A stretch of 42,610 nucleotides of DNA, from NCBI GenBank assembly GCA_023415605.1, contig JAEZKB010000327.1, forward strand, positions 1-42,610, given 5' to 3'. Positions 17,301 through 24,503 of the stretch are shown here, in pieces. Under the pieces are notes generated by a model, which made no database searches, was not told the origin of the DNA, and was given only the letters and a program-made list of their open reading frames with translations. The stretch is from Pseudomonadota bacterium. Its GTDB lineage: Bacteria > Pseudomonadota > Alphaproteobacteria > Rhizobiales > Devosiaceae. The translations under genes were made by a program, and so were the position numbers. Within the stretch, counting starts at the first letter, position 1; each line of letters starts with the position of its first letter.

Positions 17301-17821
17301 CCTCGCTGCGCACCGGCGAAGAAGAGTATGAAGACGACGGCGAGTGGAGCCCCCAGATTTCGCTGGGCATGCCGGTGATGATTCCGGAGCACTATGTGCC
17401 CGACCTGCAATTGCGCATGCAGCTCTACCGGCGGCTCGCCGAGCTGACCGACCCGCGCGAGATCGACGCGGTGGGTGCCGAGTTGATCGACCGCTTCGGG
17501 CCGCTGCCCGAGGAAGTCGAGGCGCTTCTCAAGATCATCCTGGTCAAGGCGCTCTGCCGCACGGCCAATGTCGAGAAGGTCGATGCCGGGCCCAAGGGTG
17601 CGGTCATCACCCTGCGCAACAACGAGTTCCCGAACCCGGCGGCACTGGTCAAGATGCTGTCCGATCCGGGCATGAACGTGCGCATCAAGCCGGACCAGAA
17701 ACTGGTCTTTGCGCGCGACTGGCCCAAGGCCGACATGCGGCTCAAGGGTACGGCCGCGATCCTCTCACGCATGGCCAAGCTGGCGGACCACAGCGGCGTC
17801 GCGGCAACAGCAGCCGGATAA
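14321..17821 (+). CDS. mfd: Transcription-repair coupling factor Mfd
   Basis: Removes RNA polymerase stalled at DNA lesions and recruits UvrA. 1166 residues. Domains in order are an N-terminal UvrB-like module (LPAWDCLPYDRVSPN, LVDLFPA), a RID/CarD-like RNA-polymerase interaction domain (AAGDLVVHVDHGIGRFLGL, VEIEYAGNTKLYLPVENI), a RecG-like translocase with Walker A GDVGFGKTEVALRAAF, DEEQHFG and TATPIPRTLQLAL, then RGRIGRSKQRAYA and the C-terminal D7 domain. ATG at 14321 overlaps the sdhE stop, so the two are translationally coupled. The strand then has a 115-base gap before the next gene. Confidence 0.98.
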   Translation: MTDIRPDRVLTNVPDGMQPVVLARQVEARLAADPEARVAAVFVARDGRRLQRMADVLAQLLPGHPVLTLPAWDCLPYDRVSPNGVTIAARMTALSTLTSESTKGAIILTAVNALIQKLPPVEVVAGMSFAAAAGQVVDSNKLIEWASGNGYLRVPTVREAGEYAVRGGLVDLFPASMETPLRFDFFGRQLETIRTFDPDTQRTTGNLKRIALAPMSEVLLDEESIKRFRQRYTAAFGGNTVDDPLYAAVSAGQRYPGVEHWLPFFFDHMDGLADYTGTAPFIFDDQAREAFAERQTQIKDYFEAREQAQTVKNAATSGAPYKPIQPDLLYEIEADPFALTKGAIVTQLSPFASPDESRSEDVGGRVARTFAAERQAQDVNLFESVVNYLQSQSRAGRKTIIACWSEGSRDRMAQVLKDHGLTNPRLAENWRDAETTSSNVSVLVVLGLETGFETDGTVVLSEQDILGERLLRQQRKRKASDALTEAASLAAGDLVVHVDHGIGRFLGLKTIEVSGAPHDCVEIEYAGNTKLYLPVENIELLSRYGSEGIGELDKLGGGAWQAKKSKLKKRIRDMAAQLIKIAAQRQLVHAKPIDNGGGAYEEFAACFPYEETEDQLLAIDAIFDDLASGKVMDRLVCGDVGFGKTEVALRAAFAVAMSGQQVAVVVPTTLLARQHFKTFKERFAGLPVNVRAASRLVSAAELKQTKEGIADGSVDIVVGTHALLGKAIKFKNLGLMIVDEEQHFGVGHKERLKEMRESVHVLTLTATPIPRTLQLALTGVRDLSLLATPPVDRLAIRTFISPFDPLSIREALLREKYRGGQAFYVVPRIKDQPDIAEFLRQQVPEVSFVVANGQMPASELDDIMNNFYDGKFDVLVATTIVESGLDIPNANTLVVHRADHFGLAQLYQIRGRIGRSKQRAYALFTVPANQKLNDTAERRLTVLQSLESLGAGFQLASHDLDIRGAGNLLGEEQSGHIREVGFELYQSMLEEAVASLRTGEEEYEDDGEWSPQISLGMPVMIPEHYVPDLQLRMQLYRRLAELTDPREIDAVGAELIDRFGPLPEEVEALLKIILVKALCRTANVEKVDAGPKGAVITLRNNEFPNPAALVKMLSDPGMNVRIKPDQKLVFARDWPKADMRLKGTAAILSRMAKLADHSGVAATAAG

Positions 17822-17936
17822 TGCCTTCCAAGGCTTCCCGCGTCATGTTATTGCCCGATTTCGCCCGTTGAAGGGCTCGGAATTGCAAGGGGGCCGGAGA
17901 GTCTCCGCTCTCGTTTGGGAACCTCAAGGAAAGCTA

Positions 17937-18710
17937 ATGATCCTCAAGAAGTTTGCCGTTGCCGGCCTCGTCGCGGCGCTGATGCTGCCCTCCTTCGGGG
18001 CGCTCGCTCAGGAGACGACCCCGGCAGCACCGGCTGACGGTGCGGCCACCGCACCGGCCGACGGCAGCCTGCCTGCCGACGCCAACGCGACGACGCAGGC
18101 GACGCCGGCTTCCGCTGCCGATCCCAAGAACAACTGGCTCAAGCTCTGCGACCCGCTGGAAGACGGCAAGAAGGTCTGCGTGATGCGCCAGGTCGTGGTC
18201 GGTCAGAACGGCCAGTTCCTCGGCTCCTTCCTGCTGCGCGATGACCCGGGTCAGGAGAGCCGTCTGCTCGCCGTGGCTGCCGTTCCGCTCGGGGTGCTGC
18301 TGCCCTTCGGCCTCACCTGGCAGATCGATGGCGGCAAGCCGGTGCGCGTGCCGTTCATGCTCTGCGATCCGTCGAGCTGCGCCACGCAGCTGGTGATCAA
18401 CGAGGCTTATGTGAACAGCCTGAAGAAGGGCGGCACGCTCAAGCTCACCGCCAAGAACCGGCAGAACAAGGACCTTATCATCGACATCAACCTGGCCGGC
18501 TTCACGGCTTCGTATGATGGCGAAGCGACGATGACGTTCGAAGAATTCAACCAGACCTCGAGCGGCGAGAACGCGCTGCAGCAGAGCACCGATGACCTTG
18601 CCGAGCAGCTTCGCCGCCGCCTCGAGCAGAGCAACGGCGCCGCTGCACCGGCCGACGGTGCCGCCGCTCCGGCTCCCGCCGATGGCGCTGCCCCGGCCGC
18701 GCCGCAATAA
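17937..18710 (+). CDS. Invasion-associated locus B (IalB) family secreted protein
   Basis: 257 residues, Sec-exported: MILKKFAVAGLVAALMLPSF, with cleavage after GALA. The central IalB domain (about residues 65-200) has four cysteines in WLKLCDP, KKVCVMRQ, FMLCDPSSC, and a conserved PFGLTWQIDGG segment. The family is periplasmic or outer-membrane associated in alphaproteobacteria; IalB of Bartonella is tied to erythrocyte entry, but most members belong to free-living bacteria and have no known activity. Low-complexity Ala/Pro/Asp/Gly stretches built on PADGAA flank the domain on both sides. The ATG at 17937 has AAGGAAAG upstream. It ends at a strong terminator. Confidence 0.9.
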   Translation: MILKKFAVAGLVAALMLPSFGALAQETTPAAPADGAATAPADGSLPADANATTQATPASAADPKNNWLKLCDPLEDGKKVCVMRQVVVGQNGQFLGSFLLRDDPGQESRLLAVAAVPLGVLLPFGLTWQIDGGKPVRVPFMLCDPSSCATQLVINEAYVNSLKKGGTLKLTAKNRQNKDLIIDINLAGFTASYDGEATMTFEEFNQTSSGENALQQSTDDLAEQLRRRLEQSNGAAAPADGAAAPAPADGAAPAAPQ

Positions 18711-18728
18711 GCGCACCGCAGTCCAATG

Positions 18729-18759
18729 AAAAAGGGCGCCTCCAGGCGCCCTTTTTATT
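18729..18759 (+). terminator. Strong bidirectional intrinsic terminator
   Basis: Bases 18729-18740 (five A then GGGCGCC) pair perfectly with 18745-18756 (GGCGCCC then five T) around a 4-base loop, followed by ATTT. The A-run on one side and T-run on the other make it work for both strands. It separates the convergent ialB-family gene (plus) and the UbiH-type hydroxylase (minus). Confidence 0.93.
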
Positions 18760-18763
18760 TGTC

Positions 18764-19924
18764 CTAGCGGACGCCCATGCCCAGGCCAAAGGCCTGCCGC
18801 CGAAGCGGTGGCACGAGTTTCAGGGCCCAGAGCCCGCCGGCGCGCAATGCCTGCGACGGCAAGAATTCCGCGAGCAGCGAGCGGAACAGCGCGTCGACCA
18901 TGCTGCCGGTACGATTGAGGTCGCCGGAGCGGCGTTTCGCGTAATCGTCGCTGACACGTGTCGCCCAGCCGGGGGCGCGATCGGTTGCTGCGAGCGCGGC
19001 CGCGAGGTCGGCGACGTCGCGGAGGCTGAGGTTCAGGCCCTGCGCCCCGATCGGCGGGAAGGCATGGGCCGCTTCGCCCACCAGCACGATGCCGGACATG
19101 CCGGCTTTGTCGACCGTAATCGAAGAAAGCGGGAAGATGTGCGTCGGCGTCAGCAGCTCGATGCTGCCGAAGAGGCGCTGTGACTTCTGGCGGAACGTCG
19201 CCTTGAGCTGCTCGGCGCCGCTGGCCTGCGCGGCCTTGAGCACCTCGCGGTCATCGATCCAGACCAGGTTGGCGCGGTCGTCGCCGGCGGGTACCAGCGT
19301 GAACGGCCCCTCAGGATAGTGGAACTCGATCGAGGCGCCACCGATCGGCCGGCCGAGCTGCAGGTCGCAGACGAGGGCAGACTGGGTAAAGCCGTTTTCG
19401 CGCGCGCGGAAACCGGCCGAGGCGCGGATCAGCGACTTCTTGCCGTCGGCGCCCACGAGGAGCGGGGCGTCGAGCGCGGTGCCGTCCGCCAGCCTGAGGC
19501 GGGTGCCGTCAGGGCCGGGCTCGACTGCGGTCACCGCGATCTCGCGCGTGGTGAGGTTGGGGAGGGCGGCGCGCGCTGTCTCGAAGGCCTCCGTCAGTTT
19601 GACGTTGGGAAAGTTCCAGCCGAAGGCGGGCAGGCCGGCTTCGGCACTGTCGAACAGGGTCTCCGGCGCGCGGATCAGCCGATCCGTGGCATCGATGATG
19701 CGGATCTGGGTCAGCGGGTGGCCCACCTGCGACGGTTCGGCCACGAGCCCCGCCGAACGCAGATAGTCGACGCTGGGCATCATCAGCGCCGAAGTCCGCT
19801 GGTCGCGCGCACCCTTGGGCGCGAGATGTACTGTTTCGAGGCCGCTGCGCGCCACGGCGACGGCTGCGGCAAGGCCGGCAAGCCCGCCGCCGACCACTAC
19901 AGCCTCGGGGGCCTTGCCGCTCAT
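18764..19924 (-). CDS. UbiH/UbiF/COQ6-type FAD-dependent hydroxylase
   Basis: 386 residues of the class A flavoprotein monooxygenase family that hydroxylates the ubiquinone ring. Features are the N-terminal Rossmann VVVGGGLAGLAAAVAVARSG, the DG-type motif LLVGADGKKSLIRASAG, and the FAD ribityl-binding VGEAAHAFPPIGAQGLNLSL typical of the UbiH family. Which ring carbon it acts on cannot be told, since alphaproteobacteria use different hydroxylases with mixed specificities. It is the last gene of a coupled trio: its ATG overlaps the stop of the YeeE/YedE-family gene upstream (ATGA), an unusual partner for a ubiquinone enzyme. Confidence 0.85.
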   Translation of the reverse strand: MSGKAPEAVVVGGGLAGLAAAVAVARSGLETVHLAPKGARDQRTSALMMPSVDYLRSAGLVAEPSQVGHPLTQIRIIDATDRLIRAPETLFDSAEAGLPAFGWNFPNVKLTEAFETARAALPNLTTREIAVTAVEPGPDGTRLRLADGTALDAPLLVGADGKKSLIRASAGFRARENGFTQSALVCDLQLGRPIGGASIEFHYPEGPFTLVPAGDDRANLVWIDDREVLKAAQASGAEQLKATFRQKSQRLFGSIELLTPTHIFPLSSITVDKAGMSGIVLVGEAAHAFPPIGAQGLNLSLRDVADLAAALAATDRAPGWATRVSDDYAKRRSGDLNRTGSMVDALFRSLLAEFLPSQALRAGGLWALKLVPPLRRQAFGLGMGVR

Positions 19925-20379
19925 GCCGGCACCGCCTGACGTGACACGCGCTTCATCACCAGGCTGCCCAGATAGGACCCGACGAACATCGCCGCGAGAA
20001 ACAGCCAGATGCCATCAGGCAGGAAGGCGAGCAGCGACAGAGCCGGGCCCGGGCAGATGCCCGACATGCCCCAGCCGATGCCGAACAGCGCCGCGCCGCC
20101 GACCAGTGGCAGGTCGATGCGGTTGTATTCGGGTTCGTGGAATCTGCTGTCAAAGAGCGGTTTGCCCAGACGCTTGCCGTACTGCACCGCAACGAACGTC
20201 ACGGCCAGCCCGCCAATCATCACCAGTGCCAGGCTGGGATCCCAGCCGCCGGTAGGGATGGCGGTGAAATCGAGGAAGCGCAGCACTTTTTGTGGATCGA
20301 CCATCTGTGAGACATAAAGACCGATGCCGAACAGCAGGCCGCTGACGGCTGCGGTCACAAGATAAGGCACGTTCTTCAT
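19921..20379 (-). CDS. YeeE/YedE family transporter, second half-size subunit
   Basis: 152 residues with four hydrophobic segments (for example YLVTAAVSGLLFGIGLYVSQ and PSLALVMIGGLAVTFVAVQY). It carries the family signature with a conserved cysteine, GWGMSGICPGPALSLLAF. YeeE/YedE proteins move sulfur compounds such as thiosulfate. The full-length form holds two such halves; here the halves are separate genes, as in PmpA/PmpB-type pairs. Its ATG overlaps the stop of the first half (TGATG), and its own stop overlaps the start of the FAD hydroxylase. The substrate is inferred only from family. Confidence 0.85.
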   Translation of the reverse strand: MKNVPYLVTAAVSGLLFGIGLYVSQMVDPQKVLRFLDFTAIPTGGWDPSLALVMIGGLAVTFVAVQYGKRLGKPLFDSRFHEPEYNRIDLPLVGGAALFGIGWGMSGICPGPALSLLAFLPDGIWLFLAAMFVGSYLGSLVMKRVSRQAVPA

Positions 20380-20819
20380 CACGCCACTCCCGTCACGGCG
20401 ACCGTCAGGATGGCGACGCCGAAGAAGACTCCAACGGCGACGAAGGAGCGACGCGACAGCCGCGCCAGACCACAGATGCCGTGGCCGGAGGTGCAACCAT
20501 TGCCGATGCGCGTGCCGAAGCCGATCAGCAGGCCCCCGAGGGCCAGCCAGACAGGCGTCGGAATGCCGGAGCCGGCTGGGGCGGCGACCATCTGCGGGTG
20601 CGAGCCAAGGTTGGGAAGCAACTGCGCGCTGAGGAAGGTGCCGGCCACCAGCGCAGCGAGGAAGACAGCACGCCACAACAGCGAGCGGGCGGGGGGCAGG
20701 AACTGGCCATAGATGCCGGAAATGCCGGCGATGCGGCCATTGCCCAGCCAGAGCAATGCGGAGGCCAGCCCGATGAGCAGGCCGCCGATCAGGGCAGGGA
20801 TGGGGGTAAAGGTGTCCAT
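20379..20819 (-). CDS. YeeE/YedE family transporter, first half-size subunit
   Basis: 146 residues, four predicted transmembrane segments. The signature GNGCTSGHGICGLARLSRRS contains the two conserved cysteines of the sulfur-transport family, and GRIAGISGIYG is the matching repeat earlier in the chain. ATG at 20819 is chosen because the protein then starts directly at the first hydrophobic segment, with GAGG just upstream. It is the first gene of a three-gene minus-strand operon. A 13-base inverted repeat (20825-20837) lies immediately before the start. Thiosulfate or related sulfur uptake is the likely role. Confidence 0.85.
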   Translation of the reverse strand: MDTFTPIPALIGGLLIGLASALLWLGNGRIAGISGIYGQFLPPARSLLWRAVFLAALVAGTFLSAQLLPNLGSHPQMVAAPAGSGIPTPVWLALGGLLIGFGTRIGNGCTSGHGICGLARLSRRSFVAVGVFFGVAILTVAVTGVA

Positions 20820-20824
20820 TGACC

Positions 20825-20837
20825 TCAAGGTCCTTGA
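20825..20837 (-). promoter_or_regulatory. Inverted repeat over the ribosome binding region of the YeeE/YedE operon
   Basis: TCAAGG-T-CCTTGA is a perfect 6-1-6 inverted repeat five bases upstream of the ATG at 20819. It could be a short operator or could pair in the mRNA and hide the ribosome binding site. It is short enough to be chance. Confidence 0.3.
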
Positions 20838-20909
20838 TTGACTTGCCAAAAAAGTACCACCCCCGGCTGCGCCGAACCACCCCGGCGCCTCGACGATCAT
20901 GCTTCCACG

Positions 20910-20978
20910 TGGGGGCGCGGTGAAAAACCGCACCCCCAGAAACCTGTGAATGGGGCACTTCCAACTCCGTCGCCCCAT
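20910..20978 (+). promoter_or_regulatory. Two consecutive hairpins in the terC leader region
   Basis: The 200-base divergent gap between the YeeE/YedE operon and terC holds no gene but two clear inverted repeats. The first is 20910-20921 with 20927-20938, 12 pairs with one mismatch and a GAAAA loop. The second is 20950-20956 with 20972-20978, 7 perfect pairs. Neither is followed by a T-run on either strand. They could be leader RNA structure for terC, whose homologs in other bacteria are sometimes controlled by the manganese-sensing yybP-ykoY riboswitch, but I cannot match that motif's conserved bases here. Confidence 0.35.
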
Positions 20979-21019
20979 CACTAGATTTGCGGCCACCAAA
21001 GTATCCTCCGGAGAAACCG

Positions 21020-21916
21020 ATGCTCGAGCTGCTCTCCGATCCCAATGTGTGGATCGCCTTCGCAACCCTGACGGTCATGGAGATCGTTCTCGGCATCGAC
21101 AATATCGTCTTCATCTCGGTGCTGGTGTCGCGACTACCCAAGGAGCAGGCCGAGCGCGCGCGCAAGATCGGCATCCTGCTGGCCCTGGTTTTCCGCATCC
21201 TGCTGCTGCTGGTCATCAGCTGGGTCATTTCGCTTACCCAGCCCGCCATCACTGTCTTCGACATTGCCCTTTCGTGGAAGGACTTGATCCTCATCGCTGG
21301 CGGCGGCTTCCTGATCTACAAGGCTACGCACGAAATGCATGCGGCCATCGAGGAGCCGCATGAGGACGATCTTGCCCGGAAGGCCACGGCGGCCTTCGCC
21401 GCCATCATCGGCCAGATCATCGTCATCGACATGGTGTTCTCCATCGACTCGATCATCACCGCTGTCGGCATGGCGGACCATGTCGAGGTAATGATCGCGG
21501 CGGTGATCGTCGCCGTGGCCGTGATGTTCTTTGCCTCCGGTCCGGTGGCGCGGTTCGTCGCTGAACACCCCACCACCAAGATGCTGGCTCTGGCCTTCCT
21601 GCTCCTGATCGGCGTCTCGCTGGTGGCCGATGGCCTCGGCTTCCACATTCCCAAGGGCTACATCTACGCCGCCATGGGCTTCTCGGTGCTGGTCGAAGCG
21701 ATCAACATCATTGCCGCCGGGCGGCGCAAGAAGCGGTCTCCGGATGCGCACCGGCTGGCCGCTGCCGCGACATTGCCCGATGCCGGCATTGCCCCGACTC
21801 GCGTCGAGGCAGCCAAGGCTGCTCCGGCCGCCCCTGCTGCACCCAAGCCGCGGGCAAAGTCGCCGCAGAGCCGAGCCCAGTCCCGTCCCAAGTCGGCGCC
21901 GAGGAAGAAGCCGTGA
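21020..21916 (+). CDS. TerC family integral membrane protein
   Basis: 298 residues, about seven transmembrane segments, followed by a charged Ala/Pro/Lys-rich cytosolic tail from about residue 240. Conserved acidic motifs are MEIVLGIDNIVFISVLVSRL near the start and VIDMVFSIDSIITAVGMADH in the middle, typical of TerC/Alx proteins. The family is linked to tellurite resistance and, for several members, to manganese export or metal loading of secreted proteins. ATG at 21020 has CCGGAG upstream and starts at the usual family N-terminus. Its stop overlaps the GTG start of the next gene. Confidence 0.9.
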   Translation: MLELLSDPNVWIAFATLTVMEIVLGIDNIVFISVLVSRLPKEQAERARKIGILLALVFRILLLLVISWVISLTQPAITVFDIALSWKDLILIAGGGFLIYKATHEMHAAIEEPHEDDLARKATAAFAAIIGQIIVIDMVFSIDSIITAVGMADHVEVMIAAVIVAVAVMFFASGPVARFVAEHPTTKMLALAFLLLIGVSLVADGLGFHIPKGYIYAAMGFSVLVEAINIIAAGRRKKRSPDAHRLAAAATLPDAGIAPTRVEAAKAAPAAPAAPKPRAKSPQSRAQSRPKSAPRKKP

Positions 21917-22884
21917 GCCGCGCATTTTTCGTGCGCAGCTATGGCGGTCCCGAGGTGATGCAACTGGAGGATCGAATCCTCGATGCGCCCGGCCCTGGAC
22001 AGATCGCCATTCAGAACAAGGCTATCGGCCTCAATTTCGTCGACACCTATCAGCGTAGCGGCCTCTATGCGACGCCGCTCCCCTTCGTGGCCGGAAATGA
22101 AGGGGCGGGGGTGGTCACCGCCATCGGCCCTGACGTGACGCTGTGGAAAGTGGGCGACCGCGTCGCCTATTCCGGCCCGCCCGGCGCTTATGCCGACGAG
22201 CGGTTGCTGCCGGCCGACAAGGCCGTGCCGATCCCCGACGGCATCTCCGACGAGGTCGCGGCTGCAGCACTGCTCAAGGGCACCACGGCCTTCTACCTGC
22301 TGCACTGGACCTATCCGGTCGAAGCCGGCCAGACCATCCTCGTGCACGCCGCCGCCGGCGGCACCGGCCAGATGCTGACGCAGTGGGCGCATGCACTCGG
22401 CGCCCGTGTCATCGGCACCGCCGGCTCTGACGAGAAGGTTGCCATCGCCAAGGCCAATGGCTGCGCCTACGCCATCAACTACAAGACCGAGGACTGGGTC
22501 GCGCTCGTGCGGGAAATCACCGACGGCCATGGCGTCGATGTCGTCTACGACGGCGTCGGCCAGGCGACCTTCGAAGGCTCGCTCGATTGCCTCGTCAAAC
22601 GCGGCCTGATGGTCAGCTTCGGCAATGCCTCGGGCCCGGTGTCGATCCCCAAGCTCGGCATCCTGGCTGACAAGGGCTCACTTTATCTCACCCGCCCCAC
22701 TGCCGGGGCTTATTTCCCCACCGGCACTGAACTCCGCGAAGCCGCCGAGGCGCTGTTCTCCACCATCCTCGCCGGCCACATCAAGGTTTCGATCGACCAG
22801 ACCTTTGCGCTGGCGGACGCCGTGAAGGCGCACCAGGCGCTGGAATCCCGGGCAACGACCGGACAGACGCTGCTGCTGCCGTAG
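21913..22884 (+). CDS. NADPH:quinone oxidoreductase (zeta-crystallin type)
   Basis: 323 residues of the medium-chain dehydrogenase/reductase superfamily, quinone reductase branch, without the zinc ligands of alcohol dehydrogenases. Motifs are AIGLNFVDTYQRSGLY, GNEGAGVVTAIGPDV, the NADPH-binding VHAAAGGTGQMLTQWAHALG and the family SFGNASGPV. It reduces quinones with NADPH, probably by one-electron transfer. The start is GTG at 21913, overlapping the terC stop (GTGA), so it is likely expressed with terC. The reason for this pairing is unclear. Confidence 0.92.
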   Translation: MSRAFFVRSYGGPEVMQLEDRILDAPGPGQIAIQNKAIGLNFVDTYQRSGLYATPLPFVAGNEGAGVVTAIGPDVTLWKVGDRVAYSGPPGAYADERLLPADKAVPIPDGISDEVAAAALLKGTTAFYLLHWTYPVEAGQTILVHAAAGGTGQMLTQWAHALGARVIGTAGSDEKVAIAKANGCAYAINYKTEDWVALVREITDGHGVDVVYDGVGQATFEGSLDCLVKRGLMVSFGNASGPVSIPKLGILADKGSLYLTRPTAGAYFPTGTELREAAEALFSTILAGHIKVSIDQTFALADAVKAHQALESRATTGQTLLLP

Positions 22885-22904
22885 CGCCAGCGCCAGGGGT
22901 GACA

Positions 22905-23705
22905 ATGCAGATCATGTGCCTCAACGGTTGGGGTGGGACGCTCTACCAGCCGTTGATTGCCTTTCTCGCTGCGTCGCAGCCCGACGTGCTCTGCCTGCAG
23001 GAGGTGGTGCACAGCCCCCAGACGAGCGCCGACCTGCTGACCTACCGCGACGGTGACCACGCTCTAGCGCAGCGCCCAAACCTCTTCAGCGACGTAGCCG
23101 CGGCATTGCCGGAGCACGTCGCTATCTTCTGTCCAGCCGCACAGGGCGTCCTCTGGGACGGGGAGACGGGGATTGCTTCGCAGTGGGGCCTCGCCACCTT
23201 CGTCAACAATGCATTCCCCATCACCGCACAAGCACAGCGCTTCGTGCACAAGACCTTTTCGCCCCATGGCTATGGCGACCATCCTAGGTCACGCAACGCC
23301 CACGCCATTCGTCTCTACGACTACGGGGCCGACCGCTTCGTGACCATCGCGCACATGCACGGCCTTCGCGATCTCAACGGCAAGGGGGACACCCCGCAAC
23401 GTCTTGCCCAAGCCGAAAATCTGCGCGACCTCGTGCGGTCGGTCGCGGAACCGCATGACCCATTGGTAGTCTGCGGCGATTTCAACGTTGAGCCGGGCAG
23501 CCAGACGTTCGGGGTCCTCGCCGAACTCGGACTCAGGGACCTTGTCACCGGCCGCACCCTCCCCGGCACGCGCAGTTCGCACTACAAGAAACCCGGCAAG
23601 TTCGCCGACTATATGCTGGTCAACGAGGCGGCAGTCGTCCGCAACTTCACCGTGATCACCACGCCCGAAGTCTCGGACCACTGTCCGTTGCTGCTCGAAA
23701 TCTAG
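22905..23705 (+). CDS. Endonuclease/exonuclease/phosphatase (EEP) family hydrolase
   Basis: 266 residues of the metal-dependent EEP fold. Visible catalytic motifs are MCLNGWGGT (Asn) near the N-terminus, DVLCLQEV (Glu metal ligand), CGDFNVEPGS (Asp/Asn) and the final VSDHCPLLLEI (Asp-His). There is no signal peptide, so it acts in the cytosol. The substrate could be DNA, a nucleotide or a phosphoester; the motifs do not decide this. ATG at 22905 is preferred over GTG at 22899 because AGGGG lies at proper distance. It follows the quinone reductase by 20 bases and ends six bases before the convergent tRNA-Ser. Confidence 0.85.
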   Translation: MQIMCLNGWGGTLYQPLIAFLAASQPDVLCLQEVVHSPQTSADLLTYRDGDHALAQRPNLFSDVAAALPEHVAIFCPAAQGVLWDGETGIASQWGLATFVNNAFPITAQAQRFVHKTFSPHGYGDHPRSRNAHAIRLYDYGADRFVTIAHMHGLRDLNGKGDTPQRLAQAENLRDLVRSVAEPHDPLVVCGDFNVEPGSQTFGVLAELGLRDLVTGRTLPGTRSSHYKKPGKFADYMLVNEAAVVRNFTVITTPEVSDHCPLLLEI

Positions 23706-23711
23706 AAAGAC

Positions 23712-23801
23712 TGGCGGGTAGGGAGGGATTCGAACCCCCGGAACGCTTGCACGTTCGCCGGTTTTCAAGACCGGAGCAATCAACCGCTCTGCCACCTACC
23801 C
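23712..23801 (-). tRNA. tRNA-Ser (anticodon UGA)
   Basis: The minus strand folds as a class II tRNA with a long variable arm. The acceptor stem GGGTAGG pairs with CCTACCC, the anticodon arm is CCGGT-CTTGAAA-ACCGG with anticodon TGA, the variable arm is GAACGTGCAAGCGTTC, and the T-arm is GGGGG-TTCGAAT-CCCTC. Discriminator G is followed by an encoded CCA. 90 bases with CCA. Confidence 0.97.
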
Positions 23802-23861
23802 GGCACTGCGGCTTTAGCTTTTCGGTTGGCGGGTGTCCAGACCGGACGCTAAGAGACTCGC

Positions 23862-24503
23862 ATGGACATTACCCCCACGCTTGTTCCGCTTGGCGATAGC
23901 GCTCTTTTGGTGCGCTTCGGCACGACGCTTTCCGAGCCAGCCAATCGCGCCGCGGTGGACTTTGCACGGGCAATCCATGGGCGGCTGCCGTTAGGGGTGA
24001 TGGAGGTGGTGCCGAGCCTTGTCTCGGTGCTGGTGACGTATGATCCCGTAAGCATTTCGTTCGATCAGCTCGCAGGAGAGCTGCGGCTGCTGTCCTCGGT
24101 AAAAATGGAGGCTGATCCGACGGCGGCACATCCCGTCTCGGTACGTTTCGATGGCGAGGATTTGCCTGATGTGGCTGCCGGGCTGGAGCTCTCGCCGGAA
24201 AACTTTGTCGCCGCGCACAACGCCGCGCCGCTTCGCGTCTTGGCGACGGGATTCGCGCCCGGCTTCGTCTATTGCGGTTTTCATGAAGCCGCTCTGACGG
24301 TGCCACGCCGGTCGACTGTGCGTCCCACCGTACCGGCCGGCACGGTGCTGTTTGCCGCTGGACAGACCGCGATCGCAGCGACGCCGATCCCGACGGGCTG
24401 GCATGTGATCGGTCACACCGACTTCCGCAACTTCAACCCGGCCGCTATGCCCCCGACGATCCTGCGCGCCGGCGACACCATCCACTTCGAGGCCGCGCCG
24501 TGA
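23862..24503 (+). CDS. pxpB: 5-oxoprolinase subunit PxpB
   Basis: 213 residues of the KipI/allophanate hydrolase subunit 1 family. PxpA, PxpB and PxpC together form the ATP-dependent prokaryotic 5-oxoprolinase, which opens 5-oxoproline to glutamate. Family segments are LVPLGDSALLVRFG at the start, MEVVPSLVSVLVTYDP, and LATGFAPGFVYCGFHEAALT in the second half, followed by RPTVPAGTVLFAAGQT. ATG at 23862 is the first start after tRNA-Ser, 60 bases away. It overlaps pxpC by four bases (GTGA). The order B-C-A within one coupled operon makes the assignment firm. Confidence 0.95.
   Translation: MDITPTLVPLGDSALLVRFGTTLSEPANRAAVDFARAIHGRLPLGVMEVVPSLVSVLVTYDPVSISFDQLAGELRLLSSVKMEADPTAAHPVSVRFDGEDLPDVAAGLELSPENFVAAHNAAPLRVLATGFAPGFVYCGFHEAALTVPRRSTVRPTVPAGTVLFAAGQTAIAATPIPTGWHVIGHTDFRNFNPAAMPPTILRAGDTIHFEAAP

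Noticed and set aside
15656..17410. 584-codon open frame antisense to mfd
   Set aside because: Shadow of mfd; no start signal and no family features.
17822..17936. Gap between mfd and the IalB-family gene
   Set aside because: Contains only small weak stems and no convincing promoter or RNA; probably holds the ialB promoter but I cannot place it.
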